The position numbers and the translations under genes were made by a program. A DNA stretch of 64,000 nucleotides from Pontibacter ummariensis (GTDB lineage: Bacteria > Bacteroidota > Bacteroidia > Cytophagales > Hymenobacteraceae), in assembly GCF_900188175.1 (NCBI RefSeq), contig NZ_FZOQ01000003.1, positions 282,623 to 346,622 on the forward strand. Direction: 5' to 3'. Of the stretch, positions 27,671 through 35,517 are shown piece by piece (position 1 is the stretch's first letter; every line of letters begins with the position of its first letter). The notes under the pieces are model-generated. The model had not been told where the DNA came from. It saw only the letters and a list, made by a program, of their open reading frames with translations, and did not search any database.

Positions 27671-27708
27671 AAAAAAGGTAGCTGACCGAAAGGTGGGCTA
27701 CCTTTTTT
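27671..27708 (+). terminator. Terminator after sdaAA
   Basis: Perfect 12-base arms AAAAAAGGTAGC (27671-27682) and GCTACCTTTTTT (27697-27708), 14-base loop; the T-run is part of the right arm. Works in both directions. Confidence 0.85.
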
Positions 27709-27984
27709 GTTTTAGGCTTCTTGTCTGGAGGTCTTCTTGTCCGCTGTCAAAAGCTTACCTGGGTCCATGCAACGCTTGCCGCGTTTTGCGCATCTATGTA
27801 CATAAAAGAGAGACAGCCTTTTACAAGCTGTTACGCTAGTCGCATGCTTGGGCCTGGCCACCCTTCTTCGGTTGTGCTTAACAGAGTGGGAAGGCTTCTT
27901 AACCAGCTTTTGGCACTATATATGCTAAAACTATATATAAGCCTGTGATATTATAGAAGTACTTCATTCCCAAACTGTAAAACT
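27709..27984. other. Intergenic region with no recognised gene
   Basis: 276 bases between the sdaAA terminator and a lipoprotein gene. A 75-residue frame here (27721-27948) has no family pattern and atypical composition. The end is AT-rich (CTATATATAAG near 27930) and may hold the promoter of the lipoprotein gene, but no TAnnTTTG box was found. Confidence 0.4.
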
Positions 27985-28716
27985 ATGAAAAAGTCTTTTC
28001 TGATGGCTACGCTGGCTGCTGTACTGGTGCTGCCCGCTTGCTCCGTACCACACATGGCTGTGGAGCCTGCTTTCATGCAAAAAGCAGAGGAGCTTCCTGT
28101 CGCCGGCCGTACAACCTTTCGGCCCAGCGGTAACTTTAATATCGGGGACTTTACCGTTGCTAACGTAGACCGCGGGTGGCGTAGAATGAGGGACTTCTCT
28201 ATCTTCAGTTATCATAACATAGATGCCAAACAACAGTACCAGTTCAGTTTGCAAGATGGCCAGGGGGAGGAGTGGTATGTGTTTGGGGCCAGCAGATTGC
28301 ACGATAAGTCGTTGCGGTCCAACACAGGCGTAACGATAGACGTTTCCCCGAACAGAGAGTACTACGCCAGCCACTTTACCTCCCCCGAAAGTGGTGACTG
28401 GCACCTGCTAACGGTAGACCCCGGCGACTATTTAAGGCGAAATAAGTTTGAGGGAGAGGTATCGAATGGCCGAACGACTTACACCATCTCTCCCGTGTAC
28501 AAGTTCGAGGGCAGGAGCCTGCCTATGTCCGAGATCATCGGCTATGAGTTTATGAATGGAGACGAGGTAGTGGGTGCGGTACAGGTGATCAACAACGGCA
28601 AGGCCTGGCTGCTCCCTGACCTACCCCGTGATATCCGCATGGTGCTGGCGAGTGCCATGGCCTCTTTGCTGCTCTACGAGAAGCTGGACGAGCCGGTAGA
28701 GAACTTTGAACCATAG
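27985..28716 (+). CDS. Hypothetical lipoprotein
   Basis: A 243-residue protein with a lipoprotein signal (KKSFLMATLAAVLVLPAC; lipidated Cys at about residue 19). No family is recognised. The middle is a mixed beta-rich region with a repeated idea of short strands (WRRMRDFSIFSYHNIDAKQQYQFSL), and the end contains a predicted amphipathic helix (RDIRMVLASAMASLLLYEKLD). It stands alone between a terminator and the DUF4407 gene, 150 bases upstream of the latter. Confidence 0.75.
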   Translation: MKKSFLMATLAAVLVLPACSVPHMAVEPAFMQKAEELPVAGRTTFRPSGNFNIGDFTVANVDRGWRRMRDFSIFSYHNIDAKQQYQFSLQDGQGEEWYVFGASRLHDKSLRSNTGVTIDVSPNREYYASHFTSPESGDWHLLTVDPGDYLRRNKFEGEVSNGRTTYTISPVYKFEGRSLPMSEIIGYEFMNGDEVVGAVQVINNGKAWLLPDLPRDIRMVLASAMASLLLYEKLDEPVENFEP

Positions 28717-28866
28717 TAAACAGACCGGCTGTTACCGCTCAGAAGCAGAGCCTTGGCTTTTAAGGATTTATGTTGCTTAAATAGTATAACTTACAGCCTT
28801 TTATACGTTATAAGAATCAAGGCTTTCTTTGTAGCCTAACAATCTTTCTTAGTTTAATAGCAATAC

Positions 28867-30042
28867 ATGAAGAATTTCTTTTGGTGGTGCGCGGGTGCTG
28901 ATGATACCATTCTTGAAAAGTGCTCTAAGTCGGAGCACATAAAATATGCCGGTGTGGGGGCTACTGTGCTGTTTACCGGCCTGCTAGCCAGTATTTCGGG
29001 TGGCTATGCGCTCTATACCGTTTTCGATTCCGTACCCATGGCCGTTGCCTTTGGTCTGTTTTGGGGGGCTGTGATCTTTAACCTCGACAGGTTTATCGTA
29101 TCAACAATTCGCAAAGAGGGCAAGTTCTGGAAAGAACTGCTGATGGTAACGCCGCGTATCCTGCTAGCCCTGGTGCTGGCAGTGGTAATCTCAAAGCCGC
29201 TGGAGCTGAAGATCTTTGACAAGGAGATACAGGCCGTCCTGAAGGAAAAACAGGCAGAGCTCGCTATTCAGCACAAGTCGCTGGTGAACCAACAGTTCGC
29301 GGAGGTAGACTCTGTCAAATCTGAGATAGCCGGGATACGGGAGGAAGTGGCCGCCAAGTTAGAGGAGCGTAACAGACTGTACGAAGCCTTGGCTGCCGAG
29401 GCCGATGGTACAGGCGGTACCGGCAAGATAGGCAAAGGGCCTATCTATGAGGAGAAGAAACTGCAATACGATAAGGTGGATGAAGAGCTCAAGCTGTTGC
29501 AAGCCGACGCACAGCAGCGTATCCTGCTCCGGGAGCAGCGTATTGCGGAACTCATGAAGCAGTATGACGAGACCGTGGCGGAGGGGCAGGAGAGCTTCCA
29601 GAATTATGATGGCCTGATGGCCCGCATCAGTGCTTTGGACGAACTGCCATGGCTGCCGGTGTTCTTTATAACCCTCTTGTTTATCTGCCTCGAAACAGCG
29701 CCTATCTTTACCAAGCTTATTTCCAGCAAAGGGCCGTACGATGATATCCTGAAAGGCATCGAGCACGAGCGCACCACACAGGAAATGCAGCGTGTGGCGG
29801 AGCGCCAGAAACAGTACGACACCCGCACAGCAGTGGCCGAAGCCAAATTCTCTTCCCGTATGGACTATGAGATTGATGCCAAGCGGGAGGAAGAGCGCAT
29901 CAAGTCCGATGCCCACCTGGAGGTCGTGCGGGAGTCTGCCGCCGTGTGGAAGGAGCGCAAGCTGAAGGATATTCACCGCAGCCCGAACACGGCAGCTGAG
30001 ATACTGAACGATAACGAAGAGAACGGCTATTACCAGTGGTAG
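28867..30042 (+). CDS. DUF4407 membrane protein
   Basis: A 391-residue protein. Four hydrophobic segments are seen: about 27-50 (VGATVLFTGLLASISGGYALY), 55-75, 95-115 and one at about 260-280 (LPWLPVFFITLLFICLETAP). The NLDRFIVSTIRK motif after the second helix and the long intervening coiled coil (about 120-250, rich in Glu, Lys and Ala) are the DUF4407 layout. The function of the family is unknown. The long extracytoplasmic or cytoplasmic coil suggests a scaffold or tether; that is inference. A strong terminator follows. Confidence 0.87.
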   Translation: MKNFFWWCAGADDTILEKCSKSEHIKYAGVGATVLFTGLLASISGGYALYTVFDSVPMAVAFGLFWGAVIFNLDRFIVSTIRKEGKFWKELLMVTPRILLALVLAVVISKPLELKIFDKEIQAVLKEKQAELAIQHKSLVNQQFAEVDSVKSEIAGIREEVAAKLEERNRLYEALAAEADGTGGTGKIGKGPIYEEKKLQYDKVDEELKLLQADAQQRILLREQRIAELMKQYDETVAEGQESFQNYDGLMARISALDELPWLPVFFITLLFICLETAPIFTKLISSKGPYDDILKGIEHERTTQEMQRVAERQKQYDTRTAVAEAKFSSRMDYEIDAKREEERIKSDAHLEVVRESAAVWKERKLKDIHRSPNTAAEILNDNEENGYYQW

Positions 30043-30060
30043 CCTGAAGTAGCATCAAAA

Positions 30061-30096
30061 AGCGCCTGAGTTAACAAATCACTCAGGCGCTTTTTT
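30061..30096 (+). terminator. Terminator after the DUF4407 gene
   Basis: Perfect 11-base arms AGCGCCTGAGT (30061-30071) and ACTCAGGCGCT (30081-30091), then TTTTT. Confidence 0.92.
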
Positions 30097-30176
30097 GATT
30101 TCTTAGCGGGTAGTGCAGGTTGTTCCAGCACTACCGCACCTTTCAAGTAGAACTGTTCTACCTGCCTTCTGACTGT

Positions 30177-31130
30177 TTAAAACAAAGCTTTGGCAAAGGG
30201 CTTGCGCGAGAAAGCAGTTGCTTCGTCCACATCTTTTAAGCGGCAAATGAAGCGTGTCATGCGTTCTACCCCGAAGCCACCGCCAGCTGTTTTAGGCAGG
30301 CCCTGCTCTTTCGCTACCCGCAGGTAGTGCTTAAAGGTCTCTTCGTTCGTGCCTACCTCGGCCATGCGCTTTCGGATCTGATGGTACTCATTCTCACGCT
30401 CTGCGCCGGACAGGCCCTCACCAAAGCCGGCAGGCCATACCGCATCATAGTTCAGGTACGTGCCAGGGCGCTTTGGGTCCTCTTTGTCATAGAACTCACG
30501 GCGGTGGTTCATGAGCCAGAAAGGCTCGGTACTCTCTTCAGATTTGATGCGCTCATAGTCCGGGCCGAGGGCAGCCTCCAGCTTTTCGGTGCGGTATACC
30601 GGCCATTTCTCGTACTGTGGCAGCAACTCTCCGCGCAGTTCTAACAGCAGGGCCGGTAGTTCCTTGTTTAGCCGGGCAAAAACAAAGTTTACCAGCTCTT
30701 CCATAAACTCCATCACATAGAAGCGGTCCTTCCCTTTAAACTCGAAGTCTATCTGCGTGAACTCGAAGAGGTGACGCCCGGTATCGGCGCGATCAGCAAA
30801 CTCCAGGCGTACGTTGGGAGACACAATATACAGGCTATCTAAGTCCGGGTTCAGCAGGGCTAACTGCTTATGGAAGATCATAGACTTAGTAAGGCTCCAC
30901 TGCCGGCCAGCATACCCGATTGAGGCATCCACCACCCCATGGTTCAGGGGATCGGTGATAGGGGAGAGCATGAGCGGCATGAGCTGCGTTAAGCCTTTCT
31001 TAAACATGAACTCGTGTGTAGCGCGCACAATACCCTGCTGCACTTGTAGCACTTTTGGCAGCGTAGCCCGGCTTAGGTGGCTCAGGGTGCTTTCCAACTC
31101 TGTTGGCTCAGATAGTGTTTTTAGCTCCAT
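30177..31130 (-). CDS. Archaeal-type asparagine synthetase (AsnRS-like)
   Basis: A 317-residue class II tRNA-synthetase-like catalytic core with no anticodon-binding domain. The order LMPLMLSPITDPL, LTKSMIFHKQLAL, SPNVRLE, FEFTQIDFEF (motif 2 region), EPFWLMNHRREFYD, GFGEGLSGAERE and GGGFGVERMTRFI (motif 3) matches the Pyrococcus asparagine synthetase related to AspRS/AsnRS, which makes asparagine from aspartate and ammonia with ATP. It is therefore not a tRNA ligase. It is not homologous to E. coli AsnA or AsnB. It is divergent from an AsnC/Lrp regulator, 164 bases apart. Confidence 0.88.
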   Translation of the reverse strand: MELKTLSEPTELESTLSHLSRATLPKVLQVQQGIVRATHEFMFKKGLTQLMPLMLSPITDPLNHGVVDASIGYAGRQWSLTKSMIFHKQLALLNPDLDSLYIVSPNVRLEFADRADTGRHLFEFTQIDFEFKGKDRFYVMEFMEELVNFVFARLNKELPALLLELRGELLPQYEKWPVYRTEKLEAALGPDYERIKSEESTEPFWLMNHRREFYDKEDPKRPGTYLNYDAVWPAGFGEGLSGAERENEYHQIRKRMAEVGTNEETFKHYLRVAKEQGLPKTAGGGFGVERMTRFICRLKDVDEATAFSRKPFAKALF

Positions 31131-31253
31131 TTTATTAAAAAATAACCCGGTTTTATTTTAAATATACATAAATCGGTTAATAAAAGTATGTTTTTGTTGA
31201 TAAGTGATTAATTAATTATTCGGAGGCTTGAGGAGCAATAAATAAAAAGCTGC

Positions 31254-31261
31254 TATATTTG
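31254..31261 (+). promoter_or_regulatory. -7 box before the AsnC/Lrp gene
   Basis: TATATTTG matches TAnnTTTG, 33 bases before the ATG at 31295. The nearest TTG is 23 bases upstream, so the -33 half is uncertain. Confidence 0.45.
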
Positions 31262-31294
31262 GGACATTGTTAAAAACAGCAAGTATAGGAGCTT

Positions 31295-31753
31295 ATGAAT
31301 TATGAAATTGATAATCTGGATAAGCAGATTCTCAGGCTGCTCATGCAGGATGTAACTCGTGCTTATACAGATATCGCCAAAGAGCTAGGAGTTTCCGGAG
31401 GTACCATACACGTACGTATGAAAAAGCTGACAGAAATGGGGGTAGTAAAAGGCTCTCAGCTACTCGTAAACCCTTCTGCCGTGGGCTTTGACGTATGCGC
31501 CTTTATCGGGGTGTTCCTGGAGAAAGGGTCAGAGTACAAGGATGCCGTAGCGCAAATGCGGGCAATCCCGGAGATTGTGGAGCTACACTATACCACCGGT
31601 TCCTACAGTATGTTCGCCAAAATCATCTGCCGCGACACCAAACACCTGCGGGAGGTGCTGAACGAGAAACTGCAGGCCATAGACGGGGTGCAGCGCACCG
31701 AAACATTGATCTCGCTGGAAGAGAGCATCAGCCGGCAGATCACAATTGAGTAA
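31295..31753 (+). CDS. AsnC/Lrp-family transcriptional regulator
   Basis: A 152-residue regulator. The N-terminal helix-turn-helix starts IDNLDKQILRLLMQD and includes DIAKELGVSGGTIHVRMKKL. The C-terminal RAM ligand domain includes VGFDVCAFIGVFLEKG and VELHYTTGSYSMFAKIIC. Lrp/AsnC proteins sense amino acids and bind DNA as octamers. It is divergent from the asparagine synthetase gene, so control of that gene by asparagine is the simplest guess; in E. coli asnC likewise lies next to and regulates asnA. Confidence 0.93.
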   Translation: MNYEIDNLDKQILRLLMQDVTRAYTDIAKELGVSGGTIHVRMKKLTEMGVVKGSQLLVNPSAVGFDVCAFIGVFLEKGSEYKDAVAQMRAIPEIVELHYTTGSYSMFAKIICRDTKHLREVLNEKLQAIDGVQRTETLISLEESISRQITIE

Positions 31754-31767
31754 ATAAGCTCAGGACC

Positions 31768-31813
31768 ATAAACAGCAAGGGCCACCTGCATACAGGTGGC
31801 CCTTGCTGTTTAT
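31768..31813. terminator. Bidirectional terminator, 21-bp perfect stem
   Basis: Arms at 31768-31788 and 31793-31813 are perfectly complementary with a 4-base CATA loop; the core is AGCAAGGGCCACCTG. It sits between the converging Lrp and YciI genes and has A and T ends suited to both directions. Confidence 0.92.
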
Positions 31814-31826
31814 GCTTAGCCTAGTC

Positions 31827-32123
31827 TTACTCCTGTTCGTTTAAGAACGGCTCAAACCGCTTGTCATATTTGGTGGGCTGAAAGTTGATGACCTCAAAAT
31901 TGGCGATCTGGTGCTTGTAGAAGGGGTCTTGGGCTATTAGTTCCCGTACCTCCTCTTCACTACAGTTATACGCCAGTATAACGCCGCCCGTCCTGGGGGC
32001 TTTCCGCCCGGAGAAAATAAACTTTTTGTTTGCGTAGTTCTTGTCCAGAAAGTCCACGTGCTGGTCTATGTACTTTTCTACCTCGGACAAGGGTTTTACA
32101 AACGTTAGCAGTATCAGAAACAT
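31827..32123 (-). CDS. YciI-family protein
   Basis: A 98-residue ferredoxin-like-fold protein. The family His/Asp pair is visible in KYIDQHVDFLDKNY, and the DPFYKHQIANFEVINF end is typical (ligand-type DPF). The biochemical role of most YciI proteins is unknown. It lies 39 bases upstream of the aminotransferase gene stop, on the same strand; the aminotransferase is transcribed first, so they could share a transcript. Confidence 0.9.
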   Translation of the reverse strand: MFLILLTFVKPLSEVEKYIDQHVDFLDKNYANKKFIFSGRKAPRTGGVILAYNCSEEEVRELIAQDPFYKHQIANFEVINFQPTKYDKRFEPFLNEQE

Positions 32124-32162
32124 GGCAGCTCCTCTTTTTAGACTAGGTTTACTGCCTTGCTT

Positions 32163-33419
32163 CTATTTAAGTTTCCCGAGTGCTTCCCGAAGTCTTCCCA
32201 ATGAGGCCTTGATATCCTCCAGGGAGGCGCCTCCTACTGACAGGCGGAACCAGTTCATGTCGCGTGACGATCCGAAAGCAGAGAAAGGTACAACGGCAAG
32301 CTTTGCCTCCTGCAGCACGAAAAAGGTAACGTCCTGGCTTGTCTGCAGTTCTTTGCCATCCGGTGTTTCTTTGCCGGCCAGGTCTAGCTTTGCAGAGAGG
32401 TAGATAGCACCCATAGGCACAATCGCATCCACATTAAAGCCCTCGGACTTCAGTTGCTGAAAACCATCATACAGCACGTTCAGGCTCTCCTGTACCTTAG
32501 GCTTAAACTCAGCCATAAAGCTGTCCACTTCTTCTGGCTGTTGTAAAAACTCTGCTGTAGCCATCTGCTCGGCCTTTGGTGCCCAGGCGCCCACGTGGCC
32601 TAGAATCGACTTCATTTTGTCCATCACTCCTGTCGGGCCAAAGGCATAACCCACACGCACACCCGTTGCAGCAAAACATTTGGAGGTGCCGTCTATGTAA
32701 ATCACGTAATCGCGAAGCTCTGGGCGGAGGCTTACCGGATCATAATGCTCGGTAGCACCAAAAGTTAGCATCCAGTAGATCTGGTCATAGAGCACGTACA
32801 GGGGCTTTTCGCCCTCACCACGGTTTTGGTTTTCCTCCAGTACCAGGTCGCAGATCTCTTCCAGGTCTTTCTTGGAGAACATGGTGCCTGTAGGATTCAG
32901 CGGCGAACACAGCGCCAGCAGGGTTGCCCCTTTCAGGTGTGGTTTCACATCTTCGGCGGTTGGCATAAAGTTGTTCTCCGGCCGCGTTTTCACCTCCACA
33001 GGTGTAGCCCCTGACAGGTGGCAATAGTGGTTGTTGTTCCAGGACGGGGTCGGGTAAACCACCTTGTCGCCCGGATCAATAAGGGTCATATAAGTAGCAT
33101 AGATCAGGGGGCGTGAGCCACCCGCCACCAGTATGTCGTTTTCTGGGTACACAAGGCCCAGTCGTTCCTGGTTAAAGGCGACGATGGCTTTGCGGAGCAC
33201 AGCTACCCCGTTTGCAGGCGGGTAGTTCGTGTGGCCCTGTTCGTAGGCTTTGGTAATACCCTTGCGTAGCGCTTCGGGAATAGGGTAAATACTTGGGTTA
33301 AAATCGCCAATGGTAAGATTACAAATAGGTTCTCCTTTGGCTATCATTGCGTTCACCTCGCCGGCTACCCGAATTATCTCGGAGCCGATCAGGTTCTGCG
33401 CCATTTTAGAAACGGTCAT
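32163..33419 (-). CDS. PLP-dependent class I aminotransferase
   Basis: A 418-residue fold-type I aminotransferase. The PLP lysine is in DGTSKCFAATGVRVGYAFG; the Asp/Tyr contact is in LYVLYDQIYWMLTFG, and the substrate-type Asn in CSPLNPTGTMFSK. The final arginine region is FRLSVGGAS. It resembles aspartate/aromatic aminotransferases, but the amino donor cannot be given from sequence. A likely partner is YciI downstream. The 5-prime intergenic region is long (about 500 bases) and holds no clear promoter. Confidence 0.9.
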   Translation of the reverse strand: MTVSKMAQNLIGSEIIRVAGEVNAMIAKGEPICNLTIGDFNPSIYPIPEALRKGITKAYEQGHTNYPPANGVAVLRKAIVAFNQERLGLVYPENDILVAGGSRPLIYATYMTLIDPGDKVVYPTPSWNNNHYCHLSGATPVEVKTRPENNFMPTAEDVKPHLKGATLLALCSPLNPTGTMFSKKDLEEICDLVLEENQNRGEGEKPLYVLYDQIYWMLTFGATEHYDPVSLRPELRDYVIYIDGTSKCFAATGVRVGYAFGPTGVMDKMKSILGHVGAWAPKAEQMATAEFLQQPEEVDSFMAEFKPKVQESLNVLYDGFQQLKSEGFNVDAIVPMGAIYLSAKLDLAGKETPDGKELQTSQDVTFFVLQEAKLAVVPFSAFGSSRDMNWFRLSVGGASLEDIKASLGRLREALGKLK

Positions 33420-33890
33420 GGGTAAGGTCAGTCTTAAGTGTAATGCTCACAAGTTAGATATTTCCGGTCAACTATATCCCAGCGCTGCCTAAAATAGTTT
33501 GCGGTGTGCAGGTGCTTTATTGTTGCCTGTAGAATATATGCTGGAGTTTCTTATAGCGTTGTGTTAAGCTTAATGTAAACTCCTCAGGATCGCAATTCTT
33601 ATTCTGTCTATGCTAGCGTAGTGCCTGCTGATCCTGTAGAATCACCTAAGTCCTTTTTCATTGCAAACTACGTGCGCTCCACGTCCGCGAGGGCGCGTTT
33701 TCCCGCTCAGCGCTGTGTGTCTGAAGCTGCCTCCGCTCTGCTTCGGCTGCCTCGCTGTCGCTCAGCACCGCAACATCCACAAGGCGCCTCTCGGGAAAAC
33801 TGGGAAAGCTTTTTTCTTCGATCTACAGTAGAAAGACTTAGAGATTACTTCATCACAATTGCTTACAGGCTTTAGAAGCATCCTGGTCTT
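33420..33890. other. Long intergenic region with a GC-rich patch
   Basis: About 470 bases between the aminotransferase and LutB genes. The part at 33660-33810 is unusually GC-rich with repeated GCTC, GCCTC and CGCTG pieces, and contains 9-base inverted arms GTTTTCCCG (33697-33705) and CGGGAAAAC (33792-33800). An 84-residue frame (33621-33875) has no family pattern, is Arg/Ser/Ala-rich and is probably a by-product of the GC content. No RNA gene was recognised. Confidence 0.4.
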
Positions 33891-33928
33891 AAACCAGAAA
33901 GCCTGCAGTAACGCAGGCTTTCTGGTTT
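33891..33928 (-). terminator. Terminator overlapping the lutB stop
   Basis: Perfect 16-base arms AAACCAGAAAGCCTGC (33891-33906) and GCAGGCTTTCTGGTTT (33913-33928), 6-base loop. On the minus strand the GGTTT end gives a short T-run; the stop codon lies within the hairpin. Confidence 0.75.
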
Positions 33929-35300
33929 AGCGGTTCCTTTCTTTCCAGAGTTGGTTGAAGGACTTTTTAGGCACGTGCAGTGGCTCCCGCCGCTTGCTCC
34001 AGCTATCTTTCAATACCTGTTTCAGTACAAAGTTTTTGATTCCGGCAGGCGCCAGGTTCAGGAGGGTGCGGCTTTTCATGGCTTTCAGCCAGAGCTTAAA
34101 GGCCGTTGTTTCCTGCCCGTCGGCCAGGCCCTGGTCCACGCTCTGCTTGCGGTTAAGCAGCAGCAGGTTGTGGATGTTGATCTTTACAGGGCATACAGAG
34201 GTACAGGCCCCGCACAGGGAGCTGGCAAAACTCAGGTGCTTGTTCTCGGCCATGCCATTGTAGTGCGGTGTGATCACTGAGCCGATGGGGCCGCTGTAGG
34301 TACTCTCGTAGGTATGGCCTCCGATGTTCTTGTACACCGGGCATACGTTCAGGCAGGCGCCACAGCGAATGCAGTTCAGGGCTTCCCGTTTCTCTGGCAG
34401 GGCCAGCAGATCCGTACGGCCATTGTCCAGCAACACCACGTACATCTCCTCCGGCCCGTCTTTTTCCTTCGGCTGACGAGGTCCCGTCATAATGGTGTTA
34501 TAGACCGTTACATTCTGGCCGGTGCCGCTGGTGCTAAGTAAAGGCCAGAAGAGCTCCAGGTCCATAAAGGAAGGCAATAGCTTCTCGATGCCTACAATCG
34601 CAATATGTGTTTTCGGGAAAGTAGTGGAGAGGCGGGCGTTACCCTCGTTCTCCGTAACGGCTATGCCGCCAACGTCGGCCAGCAGGAAGTTACCTCCTGT
34701 GATGCCTACCTCGGCTGATGTGTACTTATCGCGCAGCAGCTTTCGGGCTACGCCTACCAACTCTTCGGCATTGTCTGTGGGCTGTATGCCCAGCTTGCGC
34801 ACGAACAGGTCGGCAATGTCTTTCTTGGACATGTGCATGGCCGGCGTCACGATATGGTAGGGGCGCTGCTCTGCCAGCTGCACAATGTACTCACCCAGGT
34901 CGGTTTCCACGGTCTCAATGCCGTTCTTCTCCAGGTAGTCGTTCAGGTGGATCTCCTCTGTGCTCATCGACTTGGACTTAACCACAGAACGGGCGCGCCT
35001 GCGCTTCATGATTTCCCCGATCTCCTTCAGTGCCTCCTGTGCATCGCGTGCCCAGATCACCTTGCCGCCACGGGCCGTGAAATTGGCCTCGAACTCCATC
35101 AGGTACTTATCCAAGTTGTTGATGACGTTCGTCTTTATATAGGAAGCCCGCTCACGGGCCAGTTCATGGTCGGTGTATTGGGTAAGGCCCCGTTGCACAG
35201 CGGCGTTGTACTTGCCGATGTTGAACTTAATGGTTGCCCGGTGGCCCTGATCAAATGCTTTTGTCTCTGCATCCTGCAGAAACTGTTTCAGTTTACTCAT
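33927..35300 (-). CDS. lutB: LutB-like lactate utilisation iron-sulfur protein
   Basis: A 457-residue protein of the LutB/YkgF family, part of the L-lactate dehydrogenase complex LutABC in other bacteria. The N-terminal LUD domain includes KSMSTEEIHLNDYL and NEGNARLSTTFP. Two ferredoxin-like cluster motifs follow: CIRCGACLNVCP (about residues 308-320) and CGACTSVCP (about 360-370). LutA and LutC homologues are not adjacent. Expected to carry two 4Fe-4S clusters and pass electrons from lactate; other LUD proteins are possible. Confidence 0.9.
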   Translation of the reverse strand: MSKLKQFLQDAETKAFDQGHRATIKFNIGKYNAAVQRGLTQYTDHELARERASYIKTNVINNLDKYLMEFEANFTARGGKVIWARDAQEALKEIGEIMKRRRARSVVKSKSMSTEEIHLNDYLEKNGIETVETDLGEYIVQLAEQRPYHIVTPAMHMSKKDIADLFVRKLGIQPTDNAEELVGVARKLLRDKYTSAEVGITGGNFLLADVGGIAVTENEGNARLSTTFPKTHIAIVGIEKLLPSFMDLELFWPLLSTSGTGQNVTVYNTIMTGPRQPKEKDGPEEMYVVLLDNGRTDLLALPEKREALNCIRCGACLNVCPVYKNIGGHTYESTYSGPIGSVITPHYNGMAENKHLSFASSLCGACTSVCPVKINIHNLLLLNRKQSVDQGLADGQETTAFKLWLKAMKSRTLLNLAPAGIKNFVLKQVLKDSWSKRREPLHVPKKSFNQLWKERNR

Positions 35301-35360
35301 GCTGTTCCCCCCTTCGGTGTTTCGTTACAAAAGCTTCATCTTGAGGTGCCTTAAAAAAGA

Positions 35361-35389
35361 AAAAACACCCTTAAAGTTAGGGTGTTTTT
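35361..35389 (-). terminator. Terminator after the M28 peptidase gene
   Basis: Perfect 11-base arms AAAAACACCCT (35361-35371) and AGGGTGTTTTT (35379-35389), 7-base loop; the minus strand continues with TCTTTTTT. Confidence 0.9.
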
Positions 35390-35517
35390 CTGAAAGCTAA
35401 TAGAGCCGTTAAGCTAACAGCAACCTTTTGTGGTTTAATTGCCGAAAAGAACTGCTGCTTTTGTCGCTTTTACGTTTAGTTCGCTGACTACCTGTATGGT
35501 TACCAACTCTCCATGTC

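Noticed and set aside
27721..27948. 75-residue frame after sdaAA
   Set aside because: No conserved pattern, no promoter box before it, and composition unlike coding neighbours.
33621..33875. 84-residue frame in the gap before lutB
   Set aside because: Composition follows the local GC-rich patch, no signal peptide or family pattern, no promoter or close start context.
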